A DNA stretch of 64,000 nt from Bartonella florencae (GCF_000312525.1 NZ_HE997451.1:8403-72402), one strand, 5' to 3'; counted from the stretch's first letter, positions 1-12,589 are shown. Notes: generated by a model from the letters alone, not told the origin. Numbers and translations are program-made.

Positions 1-41
1 AGTGGTTATTGAAGAGTCTTAAAGGTGTAATTTTAAGAGTT

Positions 42-117
<76 letters not shown>

Positions 118-293
118 AAGAGAAGTAGGTCTTGGCTGTGAGGAGGATAATTTTTTAATTGCCTTCTTCACTTTTTTCCTATAGAAGTTATTTTTTTGTA
201 TTGTTATTAAGTAAAAATAATGAGGAAGCTGCTTTACTGTGTTTGTTTTGTTTTTTGTATCACAGTAAGGTTAGAAAGAATATAGTGTGACTG

Positions 294-506
294 ATGGCAT
301 CTAGAACCAATCCAATTACCTTTTTGAAGCAAGTTTATGCAGAAACAGTTAAGGTCAAGTGGCCCACACGTCGCGAGACGGTGATTTCTACTATTATGGT
401 GTTATTGGTGACTGCGTTTGCTTCTGCTTTTTTCTTTGTTGTCGATCAGGTTATGCATTTTGGTGTTTGGCGGGGCGTTGATCTTCTAACGTATCTTTTT
501 AGTTGA
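294..506 (+). CDS. secE: preprotein translocase subunit SecE
   Basis: SecE is the small essential subunit that clamps SecY in the inner-membrane SecYEG channel. The 70-residue protein is the usual length for the short, single-span alphaproteobacterial form. The N-terminal amphipathic part carries the conserved VKVKWPTRRE segment (about residues 19-28), followed by one hydrophobic span (about residues 30-55). It is followed after 14 bases by nusG, the classic secE-nusG pairing, and preceded by tRNA-Trp. ATG at 294 is the only sensible start. Confidence 0.95.
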   Translation: MASRTNPITFLKQVYAETVKVKWPTRRETVISTIMVLLVTAFASAFFFVVDQVMHFGVWRGVDLLTYLFS

Positions 507-520
507 TAGTGTAAGGAAGT

Positions 521-1057
521 GTGACTGTGGCTGCTCGTTGGTATATTGTTCAAGCGTATTCAAATTTCGAAAAAAAGGTGGCGGAAGCTATCGAGAAAGA
601 GGCGAAGCAAAAAGGGCTTGATCATCTATTTGAAAAGATTTTTGTTCCCACAGAGCGTGTTGTAGAAGTTCGTCGTGGACGTAAAGTCGATGCTGAGCGA
701 AAGTTTTTTCCTGGTTATGTTCTTGTTTGTGCTGAATTAACAGATGAGGTTTATCACCTTATTAAGAATACACCTAAAGTGACAGGTTTTTTAGGGTCAG
801 ATGCGCGTCCAGTTCCCATTTCTCATCGGGAGGTTGAGCAAATTCTTAAACAAGTTCAAGAAAGAGTTGATGCTCCGAAATCTTCCGTGTTGTTTGAGGT
901 AGGAGAGCAAGTTCGCGTTGCTGATGGTCCTTTTGTTTCGTTTAATGGGATTGTTCAGGAGGTTGAAGAAGAGCGTTCTCGCCTTAAGGTGGAGGTGCTT
1001 ATTTTTGGGCGTCCTACGCCTGTTGATTTAGAATTTAATCAGGTTGAAAAACTTTGA
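521..1057 (+). CDS. nusG: transcription termination/antitermination protein NusG
   Basis: NusG binds RNA polymerase and links it to Rho and to the ribosome (through S10). The 178-residue protein starts at a GTG with an AAGGAAG ribosome-binding site just upstream. The NGN domain (about residues 5-120) begins with the typical WYIVQAYSNFEKKVAEAI, and FFPGYVLV follows at about residues 63-70. The C-terminal KOW domain contains VRVADGPFVSFNGIV (about residues 130-145). It lies between secE and the L11 operon, as in most bacteria. Confidence 0.96.
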   Translation: MTVAARWYIVQAYSNFEKKVAEAIEKEAKQKGLDHLFEKIFVPTERVVEVRRGRKVDAERKFFPGYVLVCAELTDEVYHLIKNTPKVTGFLGSDARPVPISHREVEQILKQVQERVDAPKSSVLFEVGEQVRVADGPFVSFNGIVQEVEEERSRLKVEVLIFGRPTPVDLEFNQVEKL

Positions 1058-1062
1058 TGAAG

Positions 1063-1091
1063 CTTAAAGTGGTTTTTTTTGGTCGCTTTAA
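1063..1091 (+). promoter_or_regulatory. stem-loop in the nusG-rplK spacer
   Basis: A 9-bp inverted repeat (arms 1063-1071 and 1083-1091, one G-U pair) encloses a T-rich loop just after the nusG stop. No T-run follows the 3' arm, so it does not look like an intrinsic terminator. It may be an RNA processing or folding element in the leader of the rplKA transcript. Its function is inferred from position only. Confidence 0.35.
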
Positions 1092-1209
1092 GAAACTGGT
1101 GGGAGGTGATTTATGGCTTTTGTCGGCTTAATGATCCGAACCACTCAACTGCAGAGGGTGCAGGTAAGATAAGTTGCTAGCATACCAATAAAATTAAAGG
1201 CAGATTGTT

Positions 1210-1638
1210 ATGGCAAAAAAAAGTATAGGTCAGCTCAAATTGCAGGTTCCTGCAGGAGCTGCTACTCCATCTCCACCGATTGGTCCAGCGCTTGGTCAGC
1301 GTGGTATTAATATCATGGAGTTCTGTAAAGCATTTAATGCAGCTACGCAAGAAATGGAAAAGGGTGCTCCGATTCCGGTTGTTATCACTTATTACCAAGA
1401 TAAGTCTTTCACTTTTTCTTTGAAAACGCCTCCTGTATCGTTTTTTTTGAAAAAGGAAGCAAATTTGAAATCTGGTTCGAAAGAGCCTGGTAAGGTGTCT
1501 GTAGGGAGTATTTCTCGTGATAAGATACGTTCAATTGCAGAAGCAAAGATGAAAGATCTTAACGCAAATGACATTGAAGCAGCGATGCGCATGGTTGAAG
1601 GTTCTGCTCGCTCTATGGGCTTGGAAGTGGTGGGCTAA
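1210..1638 (+). CDS. rplK: 50S ribosomal protein L11
   Basis: L11 forms the GTPase-associated centre of the 50S subunit with 23S rRNA and L10/L12. The 142-residue protein has the hallmark N-terminal domain ([23 protein letters not shown] split around residues 8-30, with the conserved Pro-rich PPIGPALG) and the C-terminal rRNA-binding domain ([11 protein letters not shown], then a [15 protein letters not shown] end). Start ATG follows an AAAGGC-type site. The stop is 4 bases before rplA, so the two are translationally coupled. Confidence 0.97.
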   Translation: MAKKSIGQLKLQVPAGAATPSPPIGPALGQRGINIMEFCKAFNAATQEMEKGAPIPVVITYYQDKSFTFSLKTPPVSFFLKKEANLKSGSKEPGKVSVGSISRDKIRSIAEAKMKDLNANDIEAAMRMVEGSARSMGLEVVG

Positions 1639-1642
1639 TATT

Positions 1643-2341
1643 ATGGCAAAAGTAGCAAAGAGAATAAGAAATATCCGCAAAGATGTTGATTTTAATCAAC
1701 TTTATGCTTTAAATGATGCGGTTTCAATGGTTAAAGAGCGTGCGGTTGCTAAATTTGATGAAACAATTGAAGTTTCAATGAATTTGGGTGTTGATCCTCG
1801 TCATGCAGATCAAATGGTTCGAGGTGTTGCGCATTTGCCTAACGGAACGGGACGGAACGTTCGTGTCGCTGTTTTCGCACGTGGAGATAAAGCTGAGGAA
1901 GCTAAAGCTGCTGGTGCTGATATTGTAGGGGCTGAAGATTTATTTGAGCGCATTAATGGTGGGACGATTGATTTTGATCGTTGTATTGCAACACCAGATA
2001 TGATGCCTCTTGTTGGTCGTCTTGGTAAGATTCTTGGTCCACGCAGTTTGATGCCTAATCCAAAAGTTGGTACAGTGACGCTCGATGTTGCTAGTGCTGT
2101 CAAAGCTTCTAAAGGTGGTGCTGTTGAATTTCGTGTCGAAAAAGCTGGTATTGTACATGCTGGTATCGGCAAGGCTTCTTTTGGAGTTGAGAAAATAGTG
2201 GAAAATATTAAAGCTTTTGCTAGTGCTGTTATGAAAGCTAAGCCGCAAGGTGCAAAAGGTGAATATGTTAAGCGCGTTGCAATTTCTTCGACTATGGGGG
2301 TTGGGGTTAAAGTCGATCCTGCAACTGTTCGTTCAGACTAG
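1643..2341 (+). CDS. rplA: 50S ribosomal protein L1
   Basis: L1 binds 23S rRNA at the mobile L1 stalk and, in well-studied bacteria, represses the L11 operon by binding its own mRNA. ATG at 1643 gives 232 residues, the family length. An upstream in-frame start inside rplK would add an unrelated 25-residue tail and was rejected. The signature segments [16 protein letters not shown] (about residues 70-86) and [11 protein letters not shown] (about residues 135-145) are present. The gene is 4 bases downstream of rplK. Confidence 0.96.
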   Translation: MAKVAKRIRNIRKDVDFNQLYALNDAVSMVKERAVAKFDETIEVSMNLGVDPRHADQMVRGVAHLPNGTGRNVRVAVFARGDKAEEAKAAGADIVGAEDLFERINGGTIDFDRCIATPDMMPLVGRLGKILGPRSLMPNPKVGTVTLDVASAVKASKGGAVEFRVEKAGIVHAGIGKASFGVEKIVENIKAFASAVMKAKPQGAKGEYVKRVAISSTMGVGVKVDPATVRSD

Positions 2342-2708
2342 ATATGAGCGGATTTGTAATTGTATTTTGGGGTGTGTGAATATCGAAATTGTGTTTAAAA
2401 TGTCGGTATTTTATCGGCATTGTGTTATCTGAGCTTTATAGAGCTTAGGTTATACCGGAAGAAATTCCGGAATATCCTGTCCGAGATTGTGGGTGATGCT
2501 ATTTGCAGTATCTTAATCAAAAAAACCCGCATGAGACTGGGGTAAAAACTGAGAGTTAAAAGACTTTAAAGGGTTTGAGCCAAGGTTGCCTTTGATCGCT
2601 ATGCGTGAAAAAGGGGACAGGATCCTCATGGATGACATGAAATATTTTATGTTATCAAAGGTAACCAACGGGTTTGTTTTAAGCAAATCTGTTAAATGGA
2701 GAGAGACA
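2342..2708 (+). promoter_or_regulatory. rplJL 5' leader region
   Basis: These 367 bases between rplA and rplJ contain no convincing gene. They hold several potential hairpins, the clearest being CCGGAA-GAAA-TTCCGG at 2455-2470. A leader of this size ahead of L10 is where, in characterised bacteria, the L10-L12 complex binds mRNA to autoregulate rplJL. The hairpins are seen directly. The L10-binding role is inferred from position. An in-frame upstream start (2586) exists, but the family length supports GTG at 2709. Confidence 0.5.
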
Positions 2709-3227
2709 GTGAATAGAGCGGAAAAACGCGAATTTGTTACATGGCTTAACGAGGCTTTTCAAAAGTCTGGTTCTGTTGTTGTTGCACATTATTCCGGTCT
2801 GACAGTTTCCCAGATGAACGATCTTCGTTCAAAAATGGGTGAAGCTGGCGGTGCCGTTAAAGTCGCCAAAAACCGTCTTGCTAAAATCGCTCTTCAGGGC
2901 ACGGAATCTGAATCAATAGCGAGTCTGTTTACTGGGCAGACCCTTATTGCTTATTCAGAAGATCCAATTACAGCACCGAAAGTTGCTGTTGATTTTGCGA
3001 AAAGCAATGACAAATTTATCATCCTTGGTGGTTCGATGGGTGCAACAAGTTTGAGTGTAGATGCTGTGAAGTCATTGGCTTCATTGCCTTCACTTAACGA
3101 GTTGCGGGCAAAGCTTGTGGGTATGATTTCTACTCCTGCGACCCGTATCGCACAGGTTGTTAATGCACCTGCTGGTAAGGTTGCGCGTGTCATTGGAGCA
3201 TATGCTCAGGAGGATAAGGCGGCTTAA
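2709..3227 (+). CDS. rplJ: 50S ribosomal protein L10
   Basis: L10 anchors the L7/L12 dimers to the ribosomal stalk. GTG at 2709, preceded by GGAGAGA, gives 172 residues starting [15 protein letters not shown], which is typical of rhizobial L10. The 41-codon extension from an upstream ATG (2586) has no family counterpart. The globular N-terminal domain runs to about residue 130 ([26 protein letters not shown]). The C-terminal helix that binds L12 follows. Its partner rplL is 103 bases downstream. Confidence 0.95.
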   Translation: MNRAEKREFVTWLNEAFQKSGSVVVAHYSGLTVSQMNDLRSKMGEAGGAVKVAKNRLAKIALQGTESESIASLFTGQTLIAYSEDPITAPKVAVDFAKSNDKFIILGGSMGATSLSVDAVKSLASLPSLNELRAKLVGMISTPATRIAQVVNAPAGKVARVIGAYAQEDKAA

Positions 3228-3330
3228 GGCTGTTTTGTATTCATATTTATGGAAGAGCTTTGCTGCTTTTCTATTTTTTTGAATAAATTTTAAACAATGG
3301 TTCAAATCTTTTAATTGAAGGAATTTAAAA

Positions 3331-3702
3331 ATGGCTGATCTAGCGAAGATCGTAGAAGACCTTTCTAATCTAACTCTTTTGGAAGCTGCAGAGCTTTCTA
3401 AATTGCTTGAAGAAAAATGGGGTGTTTCAGCTGCTGCTCCTGTTGCTGTAGCTGCTGTTGCTGGTGCTGCTGCTCCAGCTGCTGAAGAAAAAACAGAATT
3501 TGATGTTATTCTTGTTGAAGGTGGTGCGCAGAAGATTAATGTTATTAAGGAGGTTCGCGCTCTTACGGGTCTTGGTCTTAAAGAAGCAAAAGATCTGGTT
3601 GAAGGTGCACCCAAACCTATTAAAGAAGGGGCCTCTAAAGAGGAAGCAGAAAAAATTAAATCTCAACTTGAAGCAGCTGGTGCTAAGGTTGAGCTTAAGT
3701 AA
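3331..3702 (+). CDS. rplL: 50S ribosomal protein L7/L12
   Basis: L7/L12 is the acidic stalk protein that recruits translational GTPases. The 123-residue protein shows the three expected parts: an N-terminal dimerisation and L10-binding domain (residues 1-33), an Ala/Val-rich flexible hinge (about residues 37-52, low-complexity GCT codons), and the C-terminal domain with [20 protein letters not shown] (about residues 68-87). The SD AAGGAATTT precedes the ATG. A strong hairpin lies just after the stop, before rpoB. Confidence 0.97.
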   Translation: MADLAKIVEDLSNLTLLEAAELSKLLEEKWGVSAAAPVAVAAVAGAAAPAAEEKTEFDVILVEGGAQKINVIKEVRALTGLGLKEAKDLVEGAPKPIKEGASKEEAEKIKSQLEAAGAKVELK

Positions 3703-3712
3703 ACTTTATTTT

Positions 3713-3738
3713 ATCGGCGAGCATTTATGTTCGCCGAT
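3713..3738 (+). terminator. rplL-rpoB intercistronic hairpin (attenuator or processing site)
   Basis: A perfect 8-bp stem, ATCGGCGA (3713-3720) with TCGCCGAT (3731-3738), sits 11 bases after rplL and is followed by a pyrimidine-rich tract (TTTCCTTTCTTC). In E. coli this junction holds a partial terminator and RNase III site that lowers rpoBC expression relative to rplJL. The same role is likely here but is inferred. The rest of the 289-base spacer holds no gene. Confidence 0.55.
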
Positions 3739-3991
3739 TTCCTTTCTTCTAGCAAGAAGAAAGAGAAACAATGAAGGCCTTTCCCCAGTGTTTTAGTGAC
3801 TGTATAGGGGGAGGTTTTGTTCTTAGTCCCTTCATCGTGGGCCAAGTAAATGGGATGGCTTGTGTTAGTGGGACAAGTTGGTGGTGCCCCCATGAGCGGG
3901 TATCAAGTGAACTGATCTGCATGTGCAGATTAATGGCATAAAGCCTTCAAGGTTTAGTCTATCTTGAAGAGTTAAAGATCAAGGAGCGACG

Positions 3992-6900
3992 ATGGCTCAG
4001 ACCCTAACGATGATGTCTCAATTCAATGGTCGTAAGCGCGTACGCAAATTTTTTGGTAAGATTCCTGAAGTGGCAGAGATGCCGAATCTTATTGAGGTTC
4101 AAAAAGCGTCATATGATCAGTTTCTCATGATTGAGGAACCGAAAGGCGGACGACCAGATGAAGGTTTGCAAGCTGTTTTTAAATCGGTATTTCCTATTTC
4201 GGATTTTTCCGGTACAGCTATGCTTGAGTTTGTTGGTTATGAATTTGATTTACCAAAATTTGATGTTGAAGAATGCCGTCAGCGTGATTTGACTTATGCT
4301 GCACCATTGAAGGTGATATTACGTTTAATAGTTTTTGATGTTGATGAGGATACTGGCTCGAAAGATATTAAAGATATTAAAGAGCAGGGCGTTTATATGG
4401 GCGATATGCCTTTAATGACGACCAATGGTACTTTTATCGTTAATGGTACGGAGCGTGTTATCGTTTCGCAGATGCATCGCTCTCCTGGTGTCTTTTTTGA
4501 TCATGATAAGGGGAAATCTCATTCATCGGGCAAGTTTCTTTTTGCTGCTCGCGTTATTCCGTATCGTGGTTCTTGGCTGGATATTGAGTTTGATGCGAAG
4601 GACATCATTTATGCTCGAATTGATCGGCGCCGTAAGATTCCTGTTACCAGTCTTTTGATGGCATTAGGCATGGATGCCTCGGATATTTTGTCGACATTTT
4701 ATAACAAAGTTACCTATGAGCGAGATGGAGATGGGTGGCGTATTCCTTATTCTGTTGATCGTTTTAAAGGAATGAAGCTCGTTTCTGATCTTGTTGATGC
4801 AGACAGTGGTGAAGTTGTTGCTGAGGCAGGAAAAAAGCTAACGGTTCGTATTGCAAAATCTTTAGCCGAGAAAGGTCTTAAGGCGGTTAAAGTTACTGAG
4901 GATGATTTATTAGGGTGCTATTTAGCAGAAGATATAGTCAATTATCAGACAGGTGAGATTTACCTTGAAGCTGGTGATGAAATTGACGAGAAAATATTAA
5001 AGATTTTGTTTGATGTTAATGCGGATAAAATCAATATCCTTGATATTGATCATATGAATGTTGGGGCGTATATCCGCAATACTTTAAAAGTGGATAAAAA
5101 TGAAAGTCGCCAAGATGCACTATTTGATATTTACCGGGTGATGCGTCCAGGTGAGCCACCAACAATGGATACAGCAGAAGCGATGTTCCATTCGCTATTT
5201 TTTGATCCAGAGCGTTATGATCTTTCTGCTGTTGGGCGTGTTAAGATGAATTTACGTATGGATCTTGATTGCCCAGACACAGTTCGCATTTTGCGTCAAG
5301 AGGATATTCTTGCTGTTGTTAAGATGTTGGTTGAATTGCGTGATGGCCGCGGTGAAATTGATGACATTGATAATCTTGGCAATCGTCGTGTGCGTTCTGT
5401 TGGGGAATTGATGGAAAATCAGTACCGCATTGGTTTGCTTCGCATGGAACGTGCAATAAAAGAGCGTATGTCATCGGTTGAAATCGATACGGTTATGCCT
5501 CAGGATTTAATAAATGCGAAGCCTGCAGCGGCAGCGGTTCGCGAGTTTTTTGGATCTTCGCAATTGTCGCAGTTTATGGATCAAACCAATCCATTATCGG
5601 AAATTACCCATAAGCGCCGTCTTTCTGCTCTTGGGCCAGGTGGTTTGACACGTGAGAGAGCAGGTTTTGAAGTTCGTGACGTGCATCCTACGCATTATGG
5701 TCGTATTTGTCCGATTGAAACGCCTGAAGGTCCTAATATTGGTTTGATTAATTCCTTAGCGACATTTGCGCGCGTTAATAAATATGGCTTTATTGAAAGT
5801 CCATATCGCAAAATTATTGATGGTAAAGTAACAACAGAAGTTATTTATCTCTCTGCTATGGAAGAATCGAAGCATTATGTTGCACAAGCTAACTCTTCAT
5901 TGGATAGTGAAGGACGCTTTACAGAAGAGTTTGTTGTTTGTCGTCATGCTGGTGAAGTTTTGATGGCGCCGCGTGATCACGTAGATTTGATGGATGTTTC
6001 ACCCAAACAGTTGGTTTCAGTTGCTGCAGCGCTTATTCCATTTTTGGAGAATGATGATGCGAATCGTGCTTTGATGGGATCAAATATGCAGCGTCAGGCA
6101 GTTCCCCTTATACGCGCGGAAGCACCATTTGTTGGTACGGGAATGGAATCCGTTGTTGCGCGCGATTCAGGTGCTGCTGTCAGTGCAAAGCGTAGTGGTA
6201 TTGTTGATCAAGTTGATGCAACGCGTATTGTTATTCGTGCAACAGAAGATTTAGATCCTTCGAAATCGGGTGTTGATATTTATCGTTTACAGAAGTTTCA
6301 ACGTTCTAATCAGTCTACTTGTATTAATCAACGTCCTCTCGTTCATGTTGGTGATCGAATAGAAAAGGGCGATATTATTGCAGATGGTCCATCCACGGAT
6401 CTTGGTGATTTAGCTCTTGGGCGAAATGTTCTTGTAGCTTTTATGCCTTGGAATGGATACAATTATGAAGATTCCATTTTGTTATCTGAGCGCATTGTTG
6501 CTGATGATGTTTTTACTTCGATTCATATTGAGGAATTTGAAGTTGCAGCACGGGATACAAAGCTTGGTCCTGAAGAGATTACCCGCGATATTCCTAACGT
6601 TGCAGAAGAAGCGTTAAGGAATCTTGATGAGGCTGGTATTATCTATATTGGTGCTGAAGTTCAACCTGGTGATATTTTGGTTGGCAAGATTACACCAAAA
6701 GGTGAAAGCCCTATGACCCCAGAAGAGAAGTTGTTGCGGGCAATTTTTGGCGAAAAAGCTTCAGATGTTCGTGACACTTCTATGCGAATGCCTCCTGGGA
6801 CTTTTGGGACTGTTGTGGAAGTTCGTGTTTTTAACCGTCATGGTGTGGAAAAAGACGAACGTGCAATGGCAATTGAACGTGAGGAAATTGAACGTTTAGC

Positions 6901-8143
6901 TAAAGACCGCGATGATGAACAATCGATTCTTGATCGCAATGTTTATGCGCGTCTTGCTGATATGTTGACAGGTAAAGTTGCTGTAGAAGGACCAAAAGGT
7001 TTTTCAAGCAGCAAAGAGCTTGACAGTACAATAATGGGGAATTATCCGCGCTCACAATGGTGGCAATTTGCTGTTGAAGATGAAAAGCTTCAAAATGAAA
7101 TTGAGGCTTTGCGCAAGCAATATGATGAATCAAAAGAAGCTTTGCAACGGCGCTTTATGGACAAAGTTGAAAAAGTCCAAAGGGGCGATGAAATGCCTCC
7201 TGGTGTTATGAAGATGGTTAAGGTTTTTGTCGCTGTAAAACGCAAAATCCAACCAGGTGATAAAATGGCGGGACGTCATGGTAATAAGGGGGTTGTGTCA
7301 CGCATTCTTCCGGTAGAAGATATGCCTTTTCTTGAAGATGGAACCCATGCTGATATCGTTTTGAATCCACTTGGTGTGCCTAGTCGTATGAATGTTGGTC
7401 AGATTCTTGAGACGCATCTTGGTTGGGCATGTGCTGGTATGGGCAAGAAGATTGGTGATTTGCTAGAGTTATATCAAGAGACGGGTGATATATTGCCTCT
7501 GCGTCAGCGTATTGAAAATCTCATGCCTGATAATAATCATAATGAACCAGTGCGCCAGTATGATAATGAAAGTCTTTACAAATTAGCGCAGCAAATGAAG
7601 AAAGGCGTTTCAATCGCAACTCCTATTTTCGATGGAGCGCATGAAGCTGATATCAATATGATGTTAGAGGATGCGGGTTTAGATAGTTCAGGGCAGGTTA
7701 CGCTTTATGATGGTCGTACTGGAGAGCCTTTTGATCGTCCAGTAACGGTTGGTTATATTTACATGCTGAAATTACATCACCTTGTTGATGATAAAATTCA
7801 CGCACGCTCGATAGGACCATATTCTCTTGTAACACAGCAGCCATTGGGTGGTAAGGCACAATTTGGTGGTCAACGTTTTGGTGAAATGGAGGTTTGGGCA
7901 CTTGAAGCTTACGGTGCTGCATACACTCTACAGGAAATGCTGACTGTAAAATCAGATGATGTAGCTGGTCGAACAAAAGTTTATGAAGCAATTGTGCGCG
8001 GTGATGATACGTTTGAAGCAGGTATTCCTGAGAGCTTTAATGTGTTGGTAAAAGAGATGCGTTCACTTGCTCTTAATGTAGAGCTTGATGATGCACGTGA
8101 ACTTATTGCACAACGGGCATTATCTGAGGCAGCAGAACAGTAA
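3992..8143 (+). CDS. rpoB: DNA-directed RNA polymerase subunit beta
   Basis: This is the catalytic beta subunit of RNA polymerase. At 1383 residues it is full length for the alphaproteobacterial form. An AAGGAG site precedes the ATG. The rifampicin-binding region near residues 520-545 reads [15 protein letters not shown] then [13 protein letters not shown], so the positions equivalent to E. coli Q513, D516, H526, R529 and S531 are wild type. The conserved [12 protein letters not shown] motif occurs at about residues 1089-1100. It is transcribed with rpoC, 176 bases downstream. Confidence 0.98.
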   Translation: MAQTLTMMSQFNGRKRVRKFFGKIPEVAEMPNLIEVQKASYDQFLMIEEPKGGRPDEGLQAVFKSVFPISDFSGTAMLEFVGYEFDLPKFDVEECRQRDLTYAAPLKVILRLIVFDVDEDTGSKDIKDIKEQGVYMGDMPLMTTNGTFIVNGTERVIVSQMHRSPGVFFDHDKGKSHSSGKFLFAARVIPYRGSWLDIEFDAKDIIYARIDRRRKIPVTSLLMALGMDASDILSTFYNKVTYERDGDGWRIPYSVDRFKGMKLVSDLVDADSGEVVAEAGKKLTVRIAKSLAEKGLKAVKVTEDDLLGCYLAEDIVNYQTGEIYLEAGDEIDEKILKILFDVNADKINILDIDHMNVGAYIRNTLKVDKNESRQDALFDIYRVMRPGEPPTMDTAEAMFHSLFFDPERYDLSAVGRVKMNLRMDLDCPDTVRILRQEDILAVVKMLVELRDGRGEIDDIDNLGNRRVRSVGELMENQYRIGLLRMERAIKERMSSVEIDTVMPQDLINAKPAAAAVREFFGSSQLSQFMDQTNPLSEITHKRRLSALGPGGLTRERAGFEVRDVHPTHYGRICPIETPEGPNIGLINSLATFARVNKYGFIESPYRKIIDGKVTTEVIYLSAMEESKHYVAQANSSLDSEGRFTEEFVVCRHAGEVLMAPRDHVDLMDVSPKQLVSVAAALIPFLENDDANRALMGSNMQRQAVPLIRAEAPFVGTGMESVVARDSGAAVSAKRSGIVDQVDATRIVIRATEDLDPSKSGVDIYRLQKFQRSNQSTCINQRPLVHVGDRIEKGDIIADGPSTDLGDLALGRNVLVAFMPWNGYNYEDSILLSERIVADDVFTSIHIEEFEVAARDTKLGPEEITRDIPNVAEEALRNLDEAGIIYIGAEVQPGDILVGKITPKGESPMTPEEKLLRAIFGEKASDVRDTSMRMPPGTFGTVVEVRVFNRHGVEKDERAMAIEREEIERLAKDRDDEQSILDRNVYARLADMLTGKVAVEGPKGFSSSKELDSTIMGNYPRSQWWQFAVEDEKLQNEIEALRKQYDESKEALQRRFMDKVEKVQRGDEMPPGVMKMVKVFVAVKRKIQPGDKMAGRHGNKGVVSRILPVEDMPFLEDGTHADIVLNPLGVPSRMNVGQILETHLGWACAGMGKKIGDLLELYQETGDILPLRQRIENLMPDNNHNEPVRQYDNESLYKLAQQMKKGVSIATPIFDGAHEADINMMLEDAGLDSSGQVTLYDGRTGEPFDRPVTVGYIYMLKLHHLVDDKIHARSIGPYSLVTQQPLGGKAQFGGQRFGEMEVWALEAYGAAYTLQEMLTVKSDDVAGRTKVYEAIVRGDDTFEAGIPESFNVLVKEMRSLALNVELDDARELIAQRALSEAAEQ

Positions 8144-8319
8144 TCCAAGGAGCGTACTGGAATGAGTGCGCTCTGGTTATCTTGAGAGAAAAAATCAAGA
8201 AACTTCTATTATAGAGAGTATAGATCAGTTTAAAAAGTAGAAATAAGTTTTAAATAAGATCTGTAACAAAACTAATGAGATATTACAATAGGTTCTAAGA
8301 ATCTTTGAAGGAGAACGGC

Positions 8320-11300
8320 ATGAACCACGAGGTCATGAATCTTTTCAATCCTCAAACGTCAGCGCAGACATTTGACTCTATTCGTATTTCCATTGCGAGT
8401 CCTGAGAAGATTTTGTCTTGGTCGTACGGTGAGATCAAGAAGCCTGAGACTATTAATTATCGGACTTTTAAGCCAGAGCGTGATGGTCTTTTTTGTGCAC
8501 GTATATTTGGCCCGATTAAGGACTATGAATGTCTGTGCGGTAAATATAAACGCATGAAATATAAGGGTATTATCTGCGAGAAATGCGGTGTGGAAGTAAC
8601 CCTTTCACGTGTGCGCCGTGAACGGATGGGGCATATTGAACTTGCAGCTCCTGTTGCTCATATTTGGTTTCTTAAATCATTACCAGGTCGTATTTCTACA
8701 CTTTTAGATTTAACTTTGAAGGATATTGAGCGGGTTCTCTATTTTGAGAATTATATTGTAACGGAACCAGGATTGACATCTCTTAAGCTTCATGAGCTTC
8801 TTTCGGAAGAAGAATATATGCTTGCTATTGATGAATTTGGGGAAGATCAGTTTACGGCTATGATTGGTGCAGAAGCTATTTACGAGCTTCTAGCAGGTAT
8901 GGAATTAGAGAAAATCGCTAATGATTTACGTCTTGAATTGTCTGAGACAACGTCTGAGTTAAAACAAAAAAAGCTCATTAAACGGCTTAAGATCGTTGAA
9001 AATTTCCTTGAATCTGGCAACAAACCAGAATGGATGATTATGAAGACGATTCCGGTTATTCCCCCTGATTTGCGTCCCTTGGTTCCCCTCGATGGTGGGC
9101 GTTTTGCGACGTCAGATTTGAATGATCTTTATCGTCGTGTCATAAATCGTAACAACCGCTTGAAGCGATTAATTGAATTGCGTGCTCCTGGAATTATTGT
9201 ACGTAATGAAAAACGTATGGTACAGGAAGCTGTTGATGCATTATTTGATAATGGTCGGCGTGGGCGTGTGATCACTGGAGCAAATAAGCGTCCGCTTAAA
9301 TCTCTTTCGGATATGCTAAAGGGTAAGCAAGGACGTTTCCGTCAAAACTTACTTGGGAAGCGTGTTGACTATTCGGGACGTTCTGTTATCGTGACAGGTC
9401 CTGAATTAAAGTTGCATCAATGTGGTCTTCCTAAGAAAATGGCTCTCGAATTATTTAAGCCATTTATTTATGCACGGCTTGATGCGAAGGGGTATTCATC
9501 AACTGTGAAGCAAGCAAAGAAGCTTGTTGAAAAAGAGCATCCAGAGGTTTGGGATATCTTGGATGAGGTTATCCGTGAACATCCTGTATTGCTTAATCGT
9601 GCGCCGACATTGCACCGTTTGGGAATTCAAGCTTTCGAACCTATTTTGATTGAAGGAAAAGCTATACAGCTTCATCCCTTGGTATGTACTGCTTTTAATG
9701 CGGATTTTGATGGTGATCAGATGGCGGTTCATGTTCCTCTTTCTCTTGAAGCACAGCTTGAAGCTCGTGTTTTGATGATGTCAACCAATAATATTCTTCA
9801 TCCAGCCAATGGTGCACCAATTATTGTTCCATCACAGGATATGGTTCTTGGTCTTTATTATCTTTCTATTGTTTCTGAAAAAGAACCAGGTGAAGGAATG
9901 GCTTTTGCCGATATAGGGGAGCTTCATTATGCCTTGGAAAATAAGGTTGTGACTCTTCATACAAAGATTAAAGGTCGTGTTAAAAATATGGGGAAGGATG
10001 GGAAAGAAGTTGCTGAGCTTTATGACACAACACCTGGTCGTTTGATTATTGGTGAGCTTTTGCCTAAAAATCCAAATATCTCATTTGATATTGTCAATCA
10101 AGAAATGACGAAAAAGAATATTTCTAAAATGATTGATCAGGTTTATCGGCATTGTGGGCAGAAAGAGACAGTTATTTTCTGTGACCGTATCATGCAACTT
10201 GGTTTTTCTTATGCGTGTCGTGCGGGGATTTCTTTTGGCAAAGACGATATGGTTATTCCTGATAGTAAATCACGTTTGGTTGCAGAAACGGAAGCCTTAG
10301 CTAAAGAATATGAACAGCAATATAATGATGGTCTTATTACGCAGGGTGAAAAATATAACAAGATTGTGGATGCGTGGGGGAAATGTACAGATCGCGTTGC
10401 TGATGAGATGATGAAACGTATTCAGGCTGTTGAGTTTGATCCTAAAACTGGTCGTCAACGTCCAATGAACTCGATTTATATGATGTCTCATTCTGGGGCG
10501 CGTGGTTCTGCTAACCAAATGAAACAGTTGGCGGGAATGCGTGGGTTAATGGCAAAGCCATCGGGTGAAATTATTGAAACTCCCATTATTTCAAACTTTA
10601 AAGAAGGGCTAACCGTTAATGAATACTTCAATTCGACACACGGTGCTCGTAAAGGGCTTGCCGATACTGCATTAAAAACTGCTAACTCTGGTTATCTAAC
10701 ACGACGTCTTGTTGATGTTGCGCAGGATGCTATTATTTCAGCTGTGGATTGTGGTACTGCAAAGGGGCTGACTATGCAGCCAATTGTTGATGCTGGGCAA
10801 ATTGTTGCTTCTCTTGGGCAAAGAATTCTTGGTCGCACAGCGCTTGTTGATATTTTGCATCCAGTTTCTGGAGAGGTTATCCTTGAAGGTGGGGCAATGA
10901 TTGAGGAAGCTGATGTTGCTAAGATTGAAGAAGCTGGAATTCAGTCTGTTCAAATTCGCTCTGCTTTAACATGTGAAACACGCCTTGGTGTTTGCGCCAA
11001 ATGTTATGGTCGTGATTTGGCGCGTGGTACACCGGTTAATCAAGGAGAAGCAGTTGGTGTTATTGCTGCTCAGTCCATTGGTGAACCGGGAACGCAGCTT
11101 ACTATGCGTACTTTCCATTTAGGGGGAACGGCGCAGGTTGTTGATTCATCTTATTTAGAAGCCTCTTATGAAGGTACGGTAGAGATTCGTAATCGCAATG
11201 TGGTTCGCAATTCTGAAGGCCATTTGGTGGTTATGGGACGTAATATGGCTATCCTTATCAAGGATGAATCTGGAAAAGAGCGTGTGGTCCACCGCGTTAG

Positions 11301-12531
11301 CTATGGTGCGCATATTTTTGTTGATGATGGTGACGTGGTTAAGCGTGGTCAACGTATAGCAGAATGGGATCCTTATACACGTCCAATTTTAACGGAAGTT
11401 GATGGATATATAGGTTTTGAAGATATGGTTGATGGTTTATCAGTTACAGAAACAGCTGATGAATCTACAGGTATTACGAAGCGTTTGGTGATTGATTGGC
11501 GTGCTAATCCTCGTGGAGCTGATCTAAAACCAGCTATTATCATTCACACAGATAAAAAGGGTGAAAACATTGCCAAATTGTATAAGGGTGGTGAAGCCCG
11601 TTATATGATGTCAGTGGAAACTATTCTGTCTGTTGAACCTGGTTCACATGTTAAGTCCGGCGATGTTATTGCTCGTTTACCAATGGAAAGCGCGAAAACC
11701 AAAGATATTACAGGTGGTCTACCACGTGTGGCTGAGCTTTTTGAAGCGCGACGTCCAAAGGATCACGCTATCATTGCTGAAGTCAGTGGTACAATTCGGT
11801 TTGGTCGTGGCTATAAGAATAAGCGTCGTATTATTATTGAACCAAATGATGAAACTGTTGAACCAGTAGAATACTTGATTCCAAAGGGTAAGCTGTTTCA
11901 CTTCCAAGAAGGCGACCAAATTGAAAAAGGGGATTATATCCTTGATGGTAATCCGGCTCCTCATGATATCTTAGCGATTAAGGGTGTTGAGGCTTTGGCG
12001 TCTTATCTTGTTAATGAAATTCAGGAAGTGTATCGTTTGCAGGGTGTTCTTATTAATGACAAACACATTGAAGTGATTGTTCGCCAGATGTTGCAAAAAG
12101 TTGAAATTACTGAATCTGGAGATTCTGGTTATATTCCAGGGGATAATGTTGACCGTATTGAACTTGATGAAATCAACGATAACTTGATTGCAGAAGGGAA
12201 AAAGCCAGCATCTGGCACACCTATTCTTCTTGGAATTACAAAAGCCTCTCTTCAAACACCATCGTTTATTTCGGCAGCATCGTTTCAGGAAACAACAAGA
12301 GTGCTTACAGAGGCTGCAGTTTCTGGTAAAATTGATACTTTGCAAGGTCTTAAGGAGAATGTTATTGTCGGTCGTCTTATTCCTGCCGGTACAGGTGGTA
12401 CGATTGCACAAATTCGCCGTATTGCAGCTGTTCGTGATGATTTAATCGTAGATGAGAGACGCAAGTCTAGCAATAACGAGATGGCTAAGGCTATGTTGAC
12501 AAATATGGCGACGGAAGCAGTTGCTGAATAA
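8320..12531 (+). CDS. rpoC: DNA-directed RNA polymerase subunit beta'
   Basis: This is the catalytic beta' subunit of RNA polymerase. ATG at 8320 is preceded by GAAGGAG and gives 1403 residues starting [11 protein letters not shown], the expected alphaproteobacterial start. The N-terminal zinc site ([22 protein letters not shown], split cysteines at about residues 71-88) is present. The Mg-binding loop NADFDGDQM is at about residues 461-469, the bridge/trigger region follows, and the second zinc cysteine cluster ([16 protein letters not shown]) is at about residues 885-900. A terminator follows 31 bases after the stop. Confidence 0.98.
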   Translation: MNHEVMNLFNPQTSAQTFDSIRISIASPEKILSWSYGEIKKPETINYRTFKPERDGLFCARIFGPIKDYECLCGKYKRMKYKGIICEKCGVEVTLSRVRRERMGHIELAAPVAHIWFLKSLPGRISTLLDLTLKDIERVLYFENYIVTEPGLTSLKLHELLSEEEYMLAIDEFGEDQFTAMIGAEAIYELLAGMELEKIANDLRLELSETTSELKQKKLIKRLKIVENFLESGNKPEWMIMKTIPVIPPDLRPLVPLDGGRFATSDLNDLYRRVINRNNRLKRLIELRAPGIIVRNEKRMVQEAVDALFDNGRRGRVITGANKRPLKSLSDMLKGKQGRFRQNLLGKRVDYSGRSVIVTGPELKLHQCGLPKKMALELFKPFIYARLDAKGYSSTVKQAKKLVEKEHPEVWDILDEVIREHPVLLNRAPTLHRLGIQAFEPILIEGKAIQLHPLVCTAFNADFDGDQMAVHVPLSLEAQLEARVLMMSTNNILHPANGAPIIVPSQDMVLGLYYLSIVSEKEPGEGMAFADIGELHYALENKVVTLHTKIKGRVKNMGKDGKEVAELYDTTPGRLIIGELLPKNPNISFDIVNQEMTKKNISKMIDQVYRHCGQKETVIFCDRIMQLGFSYACRAGISFGKDDMVIPDSKSRLVAETEALAKEYEQQYNDGLITQGEKYNKIVDAWGKCTDRVADEMMKRIQAVEFDPKTGRQRPMNSIYMMSHSGARGSANQMKQLAGMRGLMAKPSGEIIETPIISNFKEGLTVNEYFNSTHGARKGLADTALKTANSGYLTRRLVDVAQDAIISAVDCGTAKGLTMQPIVDAGQIVASLGQRILGRTALVDILHPVSGEVILEGGAMIEEADVAKIEEAGIQSVQIRSALTCETRLGVCAKCYGRDLARGTPVNQGEAVGVIAAQSIGEPGTQLTMRTFHLGGTAQVVDSSYLEASYEGTVEIRNRNVVRNSEGHLVVMGRNMAILIKDESGKERVVHRVSYGAHIFVDDGDVVKRGQRIAEWDPYTRPILTEVDGYIGFEDMVDGLSVTETADESTGITKRLVIDWRANPRGADLKPAIIIHTDKKGENIAKLYKGGEARYMMSVETILSVEPGSHVKSGDVIARLPMESAKTKDITGGLPRVAELFEARRPKDHAIIAEVSGTIRFGRGYKNKRRIIIEPNDETVEPVEYLIPKGKLFHFQEGDQIEKGDYILDGNPAPHDILAIKGVEALASYLVNEIQEVYRLQGVLINDKHIEVIVRQMLQKVEITESGDSGYIPGDNVDRIELDEINDNLIAEGKKPASGTPILLGITKASLQTPSFISAASFQETTRVLTEAAVSGKIDTLQGLKENVIVGRLIPAGTGGTIAQIRRIAAVRDDLIVDERRKSSNNEMAKAMLTNMATEAVAE

Positions 12532-12562
12532 TTTTGGGACTGTACTCAAAAAAAGTAATAAA

Positions 12563-12589
12563 AGCACCTGAGTTTAAAATTTAGGTGCT
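12563..12589 (+). terminator. rpoC intrinsic terminator
   Basis: AGCACCT (12563-12569) pairs with AGGTGCT (12583-12589), followed by CTTTGGTTT. It lies 31 bases after the rpoC stop and likely ends the secE-rpoC transcription units. The U-tract is imperfect. Confidence 0.7.

Noticed and set aside
3090-3614. Minus-strand frame of 174 codons across rplJ-rplL
   Set aside because: It is antisense to two certain ribosomal protein genes; low-complexity translation reflects the Ala-rich hinge of L7/L12.
11971-12411. Minus-strand frame of 146 codons in rpoC
   Set aside because: It is antisense to the conserved rpoC 3' region, with Cys/Asn-rich composition typical of a shadow frame.
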